From positions 1 to 64,000 of the forward strand of contig NZ_BOSL01000004.1 in NCBI RefSeq assembly GCF_018403325.1: a stretch of 64,000 nt of DNA, read 5' to 3'. Origin of the DNA: Paenibacillus vini. Its GTDB lineage: Bacteria; Bacillota; Bacilli; Paenibacillales; Paenibacillaceae. The notes below the pieces were generated by a model, which made no database searches, was not told the DNA's origin, and saw nothing but the letters and a program-made list of their open reading frames with translations. Shown piece by piece: positions 52,601 to 62,800 of the stretch (position 1 is its first letter; each line of letters opens with the position of its first letter). The position numbers were made by a program, and so were the translations under genes.

Positions 52601-53671
52601 ATGTCAGAAGCAGCGCAAGTTTTCAGAGCAACCGAGAACCATGTAAAAATCATTGGAAGAACCTACGGGCACAACGATGTCCTTTGGCTGGCTTTGTCGG
52701 GCGGCGGAGTGGAGTTTTCTTTTTACGGTAAAAAAGCGGAAATCACCATAAAAGGCGATCCTATTGCGACCAGCGGAAATAATGAGGCACGAATCGGCAT
52801 CTATGTAAACGGAAACCGGGTTATTGATGACATGGTGAAGCAACCCGTGAAAAAGTATACTGCATTCGAAAGCGATACGGATCAACACGTGACCATTAGA
52901 GTCATTAAACTATCGGAAGCGGCCATGTCGACGGTGGGGATTCAGGAGATCGTGGTTGATGCCAAAGAGGGGATTAAGCCCACTCCGGCAAACGAACACA
53001 AAATTGAATTTATCGGCGATTCCATTACTTGCGGATATGGGGTGGACGATGACAATGTGTCCGGTACTTTCACCACGGCGACGGAAGACGTCACGAAGAC
53101 CTACGCTTATCTGGCAGCTGAGCAGCTTCAGGCCGATTACAGCATGGTTTCGTTCAGTGGTTACGGCATTATTTCAGGGTACACGGAAAACGGCGAAAAG
53201 CTCCTCACCCATCTCGTTCCGGATTACTACGAAAAGGTAGGCAAATCCGAAGGGAAATTTGACGGCACCCTGGTGCCTCAATCTCTTAGCTGGGATTTCA
53301 ATAAATTTGTACCTGATCTGATCGTCGTGAATCTGGGGACAAATGATGATTCCTACACTGAGGATGACCCCGAGAAACAGGCCGATTACGTGAAGCAGTA
53401 CGTAGAATTCCTGAAAATGATCAGATCCAATAACCCGGAAGCCACCATCCTCTGTACACTTGGGATTATGAGAGACAGACTGTATCCTTTTGTTGAACAA
53501 GCGGCTAAGGACTATATGAAAGAAACGGGCGATACGAAAATCTCGGCCATGCGGTTTGATATGCAGTCTGAAGCGGACGGTTATGTCGTTAATTTCCACC
53601 CCTCGGAAGTGACTCATCGGAAGGCTGCGGAGAAGCTGGTGGCGGAGGTTAAGGAAGTAATGGGTTGGTAA
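52601..53671 (+). CDS. CE2-type SGNH acetylesterase
   Basis: A 356-residue esterase with an N-terminal jelly-roll domain (about 1-120) and a C-terminal SGNH domain. Nucleophile S141 lies in FIGDSITCGYG, the Gly and Asn blocks in GYGII and NLGTNDDS, and the catalytic His in NFHPSEVTHRKAA. The two-domain layout matches carbohydrate esterase family 2, which deacetylates xylan or glucomannan. No signal peptide is seen, so a cytoplasmic role is likely. A decayed copy of its tail lies at 56308-56432. Confidence 0.91.
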   Translation: MSEAAQVFRATENHVKIIGRTYGHNDVLWLALSGGGVEFSFYGKKAEITIKGDPIATSGNNEARIGIYVNGNRVIDDMVKQPVKKYTAFESDTDQHVTIRVIKLSEAAMSTVGIQEIVVDAKEGIKPTPANEHKIEFIGDSITCGYGVDDDNVSGTFTTATEDVTKTYAYLAAEQLQADYSMVSFSGYGIISGYTENGEKLLTHLVPDYYEKVGKSEGKFDGTLVPQSLSWDFNKFVPDLIVVNLGTNDDSYTEDDPEKQADYVKQYVEFLKMIRSNNPEATILCTLGIMRDRLYPFVEQAAKDYMKETGDTKISAMRFDMQSEADGYVVNFHPSEVTHRKAAEKLVAEVKEVMGW

Positions 53672-53702
53672 TTCCCTAATCACTCAGTTATAAATCATTG
53701 TA

Positions 53703-53753
53703 AAACGAGAGTGCTCTCTTTATAATAAAAGAGAATACTCTCGTTTATTTTTT
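53703..53753 (+). terminator. Terminator after the CE2 esterase gene
   Basis: AAACGAGAGT (53703-53712) pairs with ACTCTCGTTT (53737-53746), with an inner CTCTTT/AAAGAG, followed by TATTTTTT. The loop also holds a TATAAT sequence, so a promoter for the TetR gene may overlap. Confidence 0.82.
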
Positions 53754-53771
53754 GGAGGGAAGGACATCTTC

Positions 53772-54395
53772 ATGCCTAAAATTACACAACAACAAAAAGA
53801 AGCTATCCGAATGGACATTTTGAATTCAGCACGACATGTTTTTATAGAAAAGGGATATGAAGCCACTTCTATGAGCGATATTGTGATCAGCTCTAGTAGA
53901 AGCTTCGGAGGTGTGTACTTATATTATTCCGGTAAGGAGGATGTTTTTCTTGATCTGCTTCGCCGGGAGTATGAGAACATGGCGCTGGATTTTGTATTAG
54001 AAGAACAGAGCAGTGCGTGGAACACATTTGTGCAGTTCATTAAGGGACAAGAAAAACGGGTTAGAGAGGCGAATACCGGGTTAGCCCCCTGCCTGTATGA
54101 ATATTTTATCGTGGGTCGCAGAGAAGATCATCGTCGCAAGCTAATTGAAGAACGGTCCCAGTCCGTGTACGGAGCTCTTTTTGACTTTATCAATAATGGA
54201 GTTCAGAGAGGGGACTTTCATCCTGCTCAGCCTCTGGATGTTTTCGTTCATTGGCTCATTTCGTTACTTGAAGGACTTTATATTGAGAGTATTATTAATG
54301 GTTTTGAAAATATAGAATTGTCCCAGCAATTTGAGTTGTTATTAACGGTTTGCCACTCCATACTTATGCCCTCCGGGCTGGAGGGTAATGTATGA
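53772..54395 (+). CDS. TetR family regulator of the adjacent hydrolase
   Basis: A 207-residue repressor with HTH TSMSDIVISSSRSFGGVYLYYSGKEDVFLDLLRREY. Its stop overlaps the start of the hydrolase gene by four bases. GGAGGGAAGGA precedes the ATG. Ligand unknown. Confidence 0.92.
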   Translation: MPKITQQQKEAIRMDILNSARHVFIEKGYEATSMSDIVISSSRSFGGVYLYYSGKEDVFLDLLRREYENMALDFVLEEQSSAWNTFVQFIKGQEKRVREANTGLAPCLYEYFIVGRREDHRRKLIEERSQSVYGALFDFINNGVQRGDFHPAQPLDVFVHWLISLLEGLYIESIINGFENIELSQQFELLLTVCHSILMPSGLEGNV

Positions 54396-55291
54396 CGAGT
54401 ACGAGACGGAATGATTTGTCCGTATTTAAAAGCGTAGCAGGGGCCGGGCTGTTTATGAATACATATGATAAATTGATGGAATATTGGCCAAGTCCGTATG
54501 AAACGATGGAGATCCAAACCGAATTTGGGGTTTGCCATGTGATCGTTAGTGGACCCGAAGACGGGGAGACCGTCCTGATGTTTCATGGGATGACGAGTAA
54601 TTCATCGATGTGGTACCCGACTATTGAAGCACTGAGGGACTTTCGAGTCTATTGTATCGATACGCCGGGGGATTTTGGCAAAAGCAGGGTTGCTAAACGT
54701 ATTAGCACCCTGGAAGATGCTGTTCACTGGATGGATCAAGTTCTAGACGCGCTTGGGCTTGCTAAGACGACATTCATCGGCCACTCGATGGGGGGTTGGT
54801 TTTGTTCGAATTATGCTACAAGCAGACCGGAACGAATCGAGCGGTTAATTCTGATTGCTCCAGTGGCGACATTTTTGCCAGTCCCCTTTCTGAAATTTCT
54901 CATAAAAGTCTACCCAGCCATGCTGTGGCCCAAGCCTGATCGAATTCGGAGAGCGTGGGATTGGTTTTGTAAGAAGGGGTACTCTCTTCCTCCGCAAGTG
55001 ATGGACATGGTCATATCAGCCTATACGCATGGTCGCTCGCAGCTTCCGGTTGTCCCTCGTGTCATTGAGAAAGAAGCTTGGAGCGGGATTTCGGCACCGG
55101 TACTCTTTCTGGTCGGAGATGAAGAGAAAATTTACGATGCAGAGAACGTGTTGAAATGTGTCAGAGAAACGTTGCCTGATTCAGAGGTCGTGTTGATTAA
55201 TGGAGCAGGGCACTGCCTTATCCTGGAGCAAAAATCATCGGTGAACGAAGCTATTCGTAGATTTATGATTAAAGCGAGAACTTATAAGTAA
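54392..55291 (+). CDS. Alpha/beta hydrolase
   Basis: A 299-residue alpha/beta hydrolase. Nucleophile S132 lies in FIGHSMGGWFCS, the oxyanion turn in MFHGMTSNSSMW, the acid near VGDEEKIYDAE and the His in INGAGHCLILEQ. It overlaps the TetR gene and is thus coupled to it. Substrate not identifiable; the set looks like a regulated detoxification unit. Confidence 0.92.
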   Translation: MTSTRRNDLSVFKSVAGAGLFMNTYDKLMEYWPSPYETMEIQTEFGVCHVIVSGPEDGETVLMFHGMTSNSSMWYPTIEALRDFRVYCIDTPGDFGKSRVAKRISTLEDAVHWMDQVLDALGLAKTTFIGHSMGGWFCSNYATSRPERIERLILIAPVATFLPVPFLKFLIKVYPAMLWPKPDRIRRAWDWFCKKGYSLPPQVMDMVISAYTHGRSQLPVVPRVIEKEAWSGISAPVLFLVGDEEKIYDAENVLKCVRETLPDSEVVLINGAGHCLILEQKSSVNEAIRRFMIKARTYK

Positions 55292-55434
55292 AACATATCG
55301 GGCGGCGGGTGAATTCCCTAGCCTAAAGTCTAGGTTCAGACACCCCTTAAGACGGTTATGTCAGGCAAATAAGGCAGATATAATGGGTTTATAACTCAGA
55401 ACGTGACTTATGAAGCCAAAAGGAGTGTTTGAAA

Positions 55435-56226
55435 ATGAAGGCAACAGAAGCGACTGCGGCGTCGCGGGCAGGAAAGGTAAATTGGGTGCTTTTTAATCCC
55501 AAAACCTATGCCACGATTCTCTATTTATTGATCTCTCTCCCGTTAGGGATTATTTATTTTACGGTAGCACTTACGGGACTTACCTTATCCATCGGTTTAA
55601 TTCCGATATTTATCGGAATCCCGCTATTCTTTGGAGTAGCCAAGCTGTTGAATGGGATTGTGACTTTTGAACAAAGCATGATTCGGCATATTTTAGGTTT
55701 ACCTGCTCCATCTGTTTCACACATTTCCAAACAACAGACGGAAGCCGGGCAGAACTGGTTTATGCGGATGGTTAAAGCTTTCGATGGCGGGCTATTCATA
55801 CGAAATCTGCTGCTCGTATTCTCGAGATTCGTAACGGGCATTGTATTTTTTGCTATTATGGTAACCGTGCTTGCACTGGGATTAGGATTCATTGCTCTTC
55901 CGGCCGTGCATATCATATTGATGAATGAAATGAAGCTCGATATCTTAGAAAATAGCTTGTTCAGTTATTTCCATATCGATTGGACTTATAACCAGCAATA
56001 TCTGCTTTACGTAGGCGTAGGCCTTGTCCTCTTCTGGATCGCGCTGCGCGTCGTAAATGGCCTTATGCAAGTTCAACGTAGGATTATGTATGTGGACGAG
56101 GCTTATCAGCAGTCGAATGTACCTATGGAAGCAGAAATGTATGCGTCCGTTCCGTCGCAATATTATGAGTATGAAGAGGGTCAGTCCATTCAAGGGATGG
56201 TGCAGGCGGCGCATAGACAGGTTTAG
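55435..56226 (+). CDS. Sensor-domain (PF13796-like) membrane protein
   Basis: A 263-residue membrane protein with four hydrophobic segments in two pairs (about 27-80 and 125-205). The layout, with FNPKTYATILYLLISLPLGIIYF and GLTLSIGLIPIFIGIPLFF, matches the Sensor family found fused to or beside histidine kinases, but no kinase is fused here. The ATG at 55435 is nine bases after AGGAG. Role unknown. Confidence 0.84.
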   Translation: MKATEATAASRAGKVNWVLFNPKTYATILYLLISLPLGIIYFTVALTGLTLSIGLIPIFIGIPLFFGVAKLLNGIVTFEQSMIRHILGLPAPSVSHISKQQTEAGQNWFMRMVKAFDGGLFIRNLLLVFSRFVTGIVFFAIMVTVLALGLGFIALPAVHIILMNEMKLDILENSLFSYFHIDWTYNQQYLLYVGVGLVLFWIALRVVNGLMQVQRRIMYVDEAYQQSNVPMEAEMYASVPSQYYEYEEGQSIQGMVQAAHRQV

Positions 56227-56243
56227 GGGCTGTATAAAATGGG

Positions 56244-56275
56244 GAAGACACTTGCGGATGCAGGTGTCTTTTTTA
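56244..56275 (+). terminator. Terminator after the sensor-domain gene
   Basis: AAGACACTTGC pairs with GCAGGTGTCTT around GGAT (one mismatch), followed by TTTTT. Confidence 0.9.
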
Positions 56276-56307
56276 TTCCAGAATAAGGGTATTTCATGTT
56301 GAATAAA

Positions 56308-56432
56308 AATACGAAGACAAAGTCAAGAGGTTTGAGATGTAGTCGGAAGCGGACGGTTACATAGTTAAATTTCAGTTTTCGACAGCTGAGAAGCTAGTGG
56401 TAGAGCTTAAGCTTAAGGATGTCATGGGGTAG
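56308..56432 (+). pseudogene. Decayed C-terminal fragment of a CE2 esterase
   Basis: The frame from about 56338 reads M-stop-SEADGYIVKFQFSTAEKLVVELKLKDVMG-stop, which matches the CE2 gene's tail (MQSEADGYVVNFHPSEVTHRKAAEKLVAEVKEVMGW) with a nonsense codon and losses that remove the catalytic His. DNA similarity continues upstream to about 56308 (AATACGAAGACAAAGTC; GAGGTTTGAGATG). No N-terminal part is found. It is a remnant of a second copy. Confidence 0.82.
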
Positions 56433-56505
56433 GAGTGAGGTTTAAAATAAGAAGGGAAGACAGGGATAATTCGAACTGCTTAAAATAAATTACAAATGAC
56501 AAGAG

Positions 56506-56601
56506 GTTTCTAATAGTATTTTGTCGAAAGTGGATATACCAGGACATTTGAACTATTGAGTTATAATAACTGTTTACTTAATTTCCCTTACTATTAGAAA
56601 C
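56506..56601 (+). repeat. 13-bp inverted repeat flanking the dptF promoter/leader
   Basis: GTTTCTAATAGTA (56506-56518) is the exact reverse complement of TACTATTAGAAAC (56589-56601), 70 bases apart. The right arm ends four bases before the dptF ribosome site GGAGG. A TATAAT at 56562-56567 lies between the arms. Confidence 0.8.
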
Positions 56602-56617
56602 TATGTGGAGGAATCAC

Positions 56618-58411
56618 ATGGAAGCCACGAATAGAGAATATTTTATTGATGTATTGAAACGATGCAAACAATCTTCAATGGAAGCTGTTGAAAATCTGGA
56701 GCAATTTAGTTCATTTAAAAAATATATGCATGTACAGCGCCCTGTAGAGCTTGAGTTAGAGAAGTATATTAACGATGCCTTCACTTCTCAGAGTGCGCAG
56801 TTAATTTTAGTCTGTGGTGGAGTTGGCGATGGTAAGTCACATATCCTATCCTATTTAAAGGATAAGTATCCATTTTTAAATGATTCAGATGCATTTTATT
56901 TGCATAATGATGCTACGGAAAGTTTTTCACCTCGGAAAACATCCATTGAAACCTTGGCTGCTGTTTTAGAACCTTTTTCAGATGAAGGCCTCCAATATGG
57001 CGGGACCAAAAGTATTGTGTTGGCCATTAATTTAGGAGCGTTAAACAATTTTATTGACTCGGAACATGGCAGCGCTTTTTCACGATTAAGAGATTTTGTA
57101 CACAAAAAGCGTATTCTTGAATCGGTCATTGCTGAAGAAGCTACAGCAGATGATCGTGTTTTCAAGTATGTCAACTTCAGTGATTACCATTTGTATCAAT
57201 TGACCGAGCAAGGACCGAAATCAGATTATATTAAAGGTCTATTTCAAAAAATTACGCAGAAAACGGAGGATAACCCATTTTATCGGGCTTATCTTTATGA
57301 TTATGAGAATGATCGTGACATAGCCCTAAGAAACCCGGTAATTCAAAATTATGAATTATTTCAACATGAAGATGTACAAGATAAAATAATAGATTTACTC
57401 ATTCAGGCTATGATAAAGGAAAAGTTGATCATTTCTACTCGAGGACTATTGGATTTTATTTATAACATATTAGTCCCAGCATCTATGGAGAATATGGATC
57501 ACTTGCTAATTAAGAAGTTTATACAGGAACTAGATTTTAGAGATTATACCTCATCGTTATTGCCTTTTCAATTATTCGAAAAAAAGGATGCCTCATCGAT
57601 TCATCAAGCGATCCATCAAATTAATCCAACACGGATTCGAACGGAGAAAATGGACCAATATTTCATTGAATTTAAATCCCGTAAGGACGGGGCGTATTTA
57701 TTTTCAAAGTATATAGATATTAACAGGCTGCCCTATTTTGCAAAATCATTCTTGAATAATTCGCCATGGAGAAATCCAGAAGGCAAAGAACAGCAAATCT
57801 ATAGAAAATCGCTCATTAAATTATTTGTTTACCTATACTATTTGATTCCAAAGACAGAGCACAGCTCTTTTACGGATTCGACATACCAGCAATTTATGAA
57901 ATATCTGTACTATTGGAACAAACGCGAATGGAGTAAACTTGCTAAGCTGTATCGTGATGATGTTAGAGAGGCCATTTATAAATGGAACGGTGAAGGCAAC
58001 GGAGACTTGATCTATGTTCAAATTGGGCAACCGCAAACTCAGTATTACGCTTTGCAAAAGCTCGAGATTGAGCCATATGTGGTCCGAACCCTCTCCTTAC
58101 CTAACGAAATATTATTAAAATTTTTAACAATGATGCATCTACAGTTTAAAACCAAAAATTCCAACGATATTGCAGCAATCGATATTGATTATACGCTTTA
58201 CTCATTCCTTGTTCGGATCAACAAAGGTTATCGGCCAAATAAGAAAGATAAGTTTCAATTTATTAAATTTGTAGAATTCATTGAAATGCTTAGCGAATTC
58301 GGAAACAACAAGGAAGAAATCGTTTTTGAAAGTAAACAGTTTGGAAAAACAACCCGTTACCGATTAAAGTATGACGAAACGTTCGACCAATATTCATTCA
58401 TGGAGATGTAG
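56618..58411 (+). CDS. dptF: DNA phosphorothioation-dependent restriction protein DptF
   Basis: A 597-residue ATPase of the DptF family, part of the DptFGH complex that attacks DNA lacking phosphorothioate modification (known from Dnd systems). Walker A is GGVGDGKS (residues 67-74), preceded by EKYINDAFTSQSAQLILVC and followed by HILSYLKDKYPFL. A late C-terminal region has GKTTRYRLKYDETFDQYSF. The ATG at 56618 is seven bases after GGAGG. Codon use and base composition are AT-rich compared with the left neighbours. dptG follows six bases later. Confidence 0.92.
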   Translation: MEATNREYFIDVLKRCKQSSMEAVENLEQFSSFKKYMHVQRPVELELEKYINDAFTSQSAQLILVCGGVGDGKSHILSYLKDKYPFLNDSDAFYLHNDATESFSPRKTSIETLAAVLEPFSDEGLQYGGTKSIVLAINLGALNNFIDSEHGSAFSRLRDFVHKKRILESVIAEEATADDRVFKYVNFSDYHLYQLTEQGPKSDYIKGLFQKITQKTEDNPFYRAYLYDYENDRDIALRNPVIQNYELFQHEDVQDKIIDLLIQAMIKEKLIISTRGLLDFIYNILVPASMENMDHLLIKKFIQELDFRDYTSSLLPFQLFEKKDASSIHQAIHQINPTRIRTEKMDQYFIEFKSRKDGAYLFSKYIDINRLPYFAKSFLNNSPWRNPEGKEQQIYRKSLIKLFVYLYYLIPKTEHSSFTDSTYQQFMKYLYYWNKREWSKLAKLYRDDVREAIYKWNGEGNGDLIYVQIGQPQTQYYALQKLEIEPYVVRTLSLPNEILLKFLTMMHLQFKTKNSNDIAAIDIDYTLYSFLVRINKGYRPNKKDKFQFIKFVEFIEMLSEFGNNKEEIVFESKQFGKTTRYRLKYDETFDQYSFMEM

Positions 58412-58417
58412 AAGACA

Positions 58418-59809
58418 ATGAGCTACTCTATAAATCTTGATCTTATTCGAGAAAAGTTTAAATTCGATTCTTCACTAAGACATAATCCCAAAATGGGAAT
58501 CGAAATTTTACCTTATAACACAAAATTTAAAGACACCCAGTACAATTTTAGAGAAGTCGTTGGTGAATTTATACGACTAGTGGGCCAAAAAAAGTCGCCT
58601 GAAGTCGTGGATACTGATGATTTAATAAGTACCGTCTTAAATAAAATCGATTTCGAAAATGTGAGCCAACGAAGCGAATTTAAACAAATGGTCAAAACAT
58701 TGTTCTTAGATGACCATGGACAGCTATATTTATTTCATCCACAAACCTTGTACTATATAAATACCGTTGAGAGTGAAAATAAAAAGCTGGCCTCATTCCT
58801 TTACGATGTTTTATGGAAACAAGAAGAGTCCTGGACAGTTGAGTCTATTCCAGGAGAATCCATTGATCTGATGAGTGACTTGCTTTTCAAATCACTTCCT
58901 GAACTTGAGGTAGCTCCTAAAACTGCAAAAAGTTATACGGATATGATACCCGGCATTTCAGATTTATTTGTAAAGGATTTCAGATGGCTGGCAACTAAAA
59001 GTGAATTATTTACATTGCAGGTCGAGAAGTTGATCTCTTATTACTATTTCTTTTACGTTACACAACTTGCTTTGCGCAATGAGATGATGTTTAACCATTT
59101 TGAAAAAGGAATTAAACCTGTATATTTTACTTTCGAAGAAGAAGAGAAGCTATCAAAAACACGAGTCAGTTATGAATTTGGTTGGCGGAGTCTAGAAAGG
59201 TCAGTAAATCGATTGTTTTCTCATGTGAATTTATTGAAAATGTTAAATCTACCGTCTGACTCAATCAATGAGTTTCTGACATATCGAGAGATTGCAGATC
59301 GGGTCGGCGTTATGAGTGAAGATGAACAAAAAATACTTGAGCAGGATGTTGACACTTTAATTGATGAATACAAGAAAAAGTTGTCAGGGGATAGTAAATG
59401 GGACCTTTTGGGCAGCTTTAAACAGCCTTATCAAATTTCAGCGTTGAATAAGCTGTATTTATTATTACAAATGATTGATCATCAATTCAATCAAACCAGT
59501 CGATCTAAGCCATATAACGAATATAAACATTGGTTTGTTCATTTCTGCCAGAGAAGTTTTCTGAAATCGCGGGGTAGATCAGGTAAGATGCTAATTTTAG
59601 ACACGGACTATTTATTATTCTTAACCAAAATAATGATTAAAGATGAACCCAAAATACGATTGAAAAAGCTTTTTGAAGAATTTGAGGTTAGAGGCATTAT
59701 TTTTGATAGGGATACTCAAACTGCAATCATTGAATATTTTGAGAAACTAAATCTTTTAGAGAAAAAAAGTGATAGCGGGGATGCCATATATGTCAAAGCA
59801 TTTTTATGA
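58418..59809 (+). CDS. dptG: DNA phosphorothioation-dependent restriction protein DptG
   Basis: A 463-residue protein of the DptG family, essential for restriction in dptFGH systems (known), with no recognised enzyme motif. It begins MSYSINLDLIREKFKFDSS and is mostly helical, with an acidic middle part and a final KLNLLEKKSDSGDAIYVKAFL, possibly a winged helix. It lies between dptF and dptH; the dptH start overlaps its end by 20 bases. Assigned by position and overall resemblance. Confidence 0.9.
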   Translation: MSYSINLDLIREKFKFDSSLRHNPKMGIEILPYNTKFKDTQYNFREVVGEFIRLVGQKKSPEVVDTDDLISTVLNKIDFENVSQRSEFKQMVKTLFLDDHGQLYLFHPQTLYYINTVESENKKLASFLYDVLWKQEESWTVESIPGESIDLMSDLLFKSLPELEVAPKTAKSYTDMIPGISDLFVKDFRWLATKSELFTLQVEKLISYYYFFYVTQLALRNEMMFNHFEKGIKPVYFTFEEEEKLSKTRVSYEFGWRSLERSVNRLFSHVNLLKMLNLPSDSINEFLTYREIADRVGVMSEDEQKILEQDVDTLIDEYKKKLSGDSKWDLLGSFKQPYQISALNKLYLLLQMIDHQFNQTSRSKPYNEYKHWFVHFCQRSFLKSRGRSGKMLILDTDYLLFLTKIMIKDEPKIRLKKLFEEFEVRGIIFDRDTQTAIIEYFEKLNLLEKKSDSGDAIYVKAFL

Positions 59810-62800
59810 TTATCTAGCGGGACGAATCCACGACTTTTTTAATCGTATAAATATTAAGCCGGGAGAAAAGTACCATATACAATTTGAACGTACAGAGCAA
59901 GTTCATGACCTCGTTAATCAAGTTAGTAAACTTGATAACATCGAAACGTTTTATATGGATACAGAAGATGGTGATTACCAATCTTTCTGTATTGTTTGTC
60001 CTACAGCTAAGGTATTGATTGCCTCAAATATTAAAGAAATAACACCTGACTTTTTAACTACGCTTCGAAATAAAGTGGGGACAGACGAAGCAATTTTTAA
60101 AGATAAGGCCATGTTGCTTATCCATAACTCGAACTTGGATAGCTTAGTTCAAGGGATGACTTCTTTTTCGAAGGAAGGAATGCCATTTCATATTCAATCT
60201 ATTGAATCAAACTTGCAAGAAATGATGGACAATTCTCGTCTATCAAACGTAGAAAAGTTAATTCTAAAATTTTCTATGAGATCGAATAAAGATCAAAAAG
60301 GGCTCCATGAACAAATTACTTTGTTTGATTATGAACATATACTCACTGCTTTGAATGAGGAGAAGCTCGAAGCTACGGACTATAAGAAGTTCGGTTTATT
60401 TTATGATTCGGAACTATTTAACACTCCTATGTCCGAAAAAAAAATTAATGAACGATTAAAAGATAACCAGGTTCTTTTTTCCGATGTTGATATGATCCAT
60501 CAGTATGGTCCAGTTGATATCGGGTTAGAGCGACACTTTGACGATCATGGAGTAAAGATACTAAATGATGTGGATTGGCAAAATGTTGATTTTGGAGTTG
60601 TAAGACGTTCTAATCAGAAAAAACTCGAGGGCAAAGGATTAGAGTATATCGAGCCGAATAAGAAAGTTACCCTCGAAGGTATGTCTTATTGGGAAAAAGC
60701 CGATGGTGAAACCAAAAGTAAGCAGAGGAAAAGAAATATTATCGTGTTTAATCCGGATCAACTTCGAACTATTACCCTTGAATTACCCTTCAATGACTTC
60801 ATAAAAAATGATTACATTGATTGTGTATTCAAACATAAAATAGAGGCGGAGCAATCGGGCAAAAAAATAAAAGTTAAACTGAATCATGAACCCGGCGAGA
60901 CAAGTTTCTATGGAGTTAAGTATAAAACTGAGGTTTCCCCTGCGTATGAGTTTAGAATAGCTGTAGTGGAAACATCAGAAAAATTGCTCCATTCCATTCA
61001 AACCTCTTACACCATAAATTTATCGAAGTCTAAAGGCTCATGCATTTTGATTAATTCTGATGATGAACAATGGATAATAAATAAAGGTGGCCTAGAAGTT
61101 AAAAAGGTTCAATTAGGCGACAACGTACAGGAAAACCAATTTGAAATGACGGACGAAAATGAATTGGTGATTCTAAAAAGCATGGACAATTCGAATGAAG
61201 AAGACTTGCTTTTCTTCCACGTTCAATTACCAGATACAAACATTCCGTTTGCTGTTCAAGATGTGGTGGAACGTCCAATACCTATTGGCGGCTTCTCGAT
61301 TTGGAAATTAAAACGCGAAAAGCAAGAGCATTTTGTGTACCGCATTGAAAACGAAAAAATGAAAATCATTCAAGGAACGCGTGAAACATATGCGCAAGGG
61401 GAATTCAAAAGAAACTTAGAACGTGAACTGAAAATGATTGAATCCAATCATTTGTATTTTATTGAAGAATCAGGAGATATATTACCTGAAGGGATTACAA
61501 TTTCTGAACCAATTAAGGAAGCCTACACAGATCTCCTTAGATTCTTCAGGGCAAACCAATTACTACCAAGTTTGGCCTTTTATGATGAGGAATACACTGA
61601 ATTAGCAAAGAAATATGTAAACATTTATTTAGAGGAATTAAGCAAGCTTACAAATGGGCAGTCGTTAGACCAAACTCAACGAGATCTTGCTTTAATTGGA
61701 ACGATTCGTAAAGGATTGAAGGACCCTGAATGGTTGTTTACACCATTACATCCTTTAAACCTAGCGTATCAATTACAATTAAATGAGTTACTTGGTGCAG
61801 AGGTAATCAATGATGAGTTGCTTCGCTCGCTCAAACCAACGAATTTACTACCCTATGTTACTTTTAATTCAACGTTGTACAAAGCGATCGAGCAAAATGA
61901 TTCATTTGAGTGGACGTCTTATGTTGACCAAAACCTTCCAAGGTTGGAATCATCTAAGTTATTTATTAGTAAATTGGTCCAGGAGAAAATCGAAGAGTTT
62001 ACAGAACACTTCTCCTATTTATTTGAATTAGACTATAGAGCTCCATTGAAAATCAATACTATTAATATGGGCGATTGCAGAGAGATTCTTCATGGCCTAT
62101 TCGAATACTACAAGAAACAACTAAAAGGCAATGTAGAAAAGACAGATTTGTTGCCCATCGAACTTCATATTTATGCTGACAAAGGGATTGATAATGTATT
62201 TGAGGAAATGTCCCAGTATTCAGATGCCGAGGAAATCGCAGCAATTTTTAATTTGAAATTAGAGTTAGATGGCTATCATCCTGAAGAAGTTTTAAACATA
62301 TTCCGGAATCAAGTTAAGTTTTATTCGCAAGATATTGAATCTAATGCATACGAGTACTGCCATATTTCTTTTTATCAGATGAGCAAGATCGAGCAAGTAG
62401 CTACGAGCAATTCATCTGAAATGATTACGGGAGTCTCACTTTTTGGTCTTGTTTCGGGTGTGCCTTCAATCTTTATCAATGAAGACTACAAAACCGGATT
62501 TGGTACGAAATACTATCCAAAATCTGATCTTCCACTGCTATCAATTGTTCCTAAACTGAATTCATTACTACGGGTTGCCCGTACATTGGATAATTACCAA
62601 GATAATATGAATATTGTCACTGCAATTTCTGCAGACCATAAACAAAAACTAGATGCAGTGTATGATTCATCGCACTGGGTTACCTTCGTTGAACCTAAAG
62701 TAGACTTGAGCTTCTTTAAAAATAATGATACCCAAAAGGATTTACTAGTGATCCATTATAGCGATCAATATACTTCGTCTAGCGGTTTTGACGCCATTAC

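Larger units (their letters stand above)
56227..56617 (+). other. Intergenic junction before the dpt genes
   Basis: This 390-base gap holds a terminator (56244-56275), the decayed CE2 fragment (56308-56432) and an AT-rich segment with a 13-bp inverted repeat (56506-56601). It is the visible left edge of the AT-rich dpt region. Confidence 0.75.

Noticed and set aside
61810-62244. Two small frames inside dptH (61810-62031 plus, 62062-62244 minus).
   Set aside because: Both lie inside the continuous 1403-codon dptH frame and have no ribosome site.
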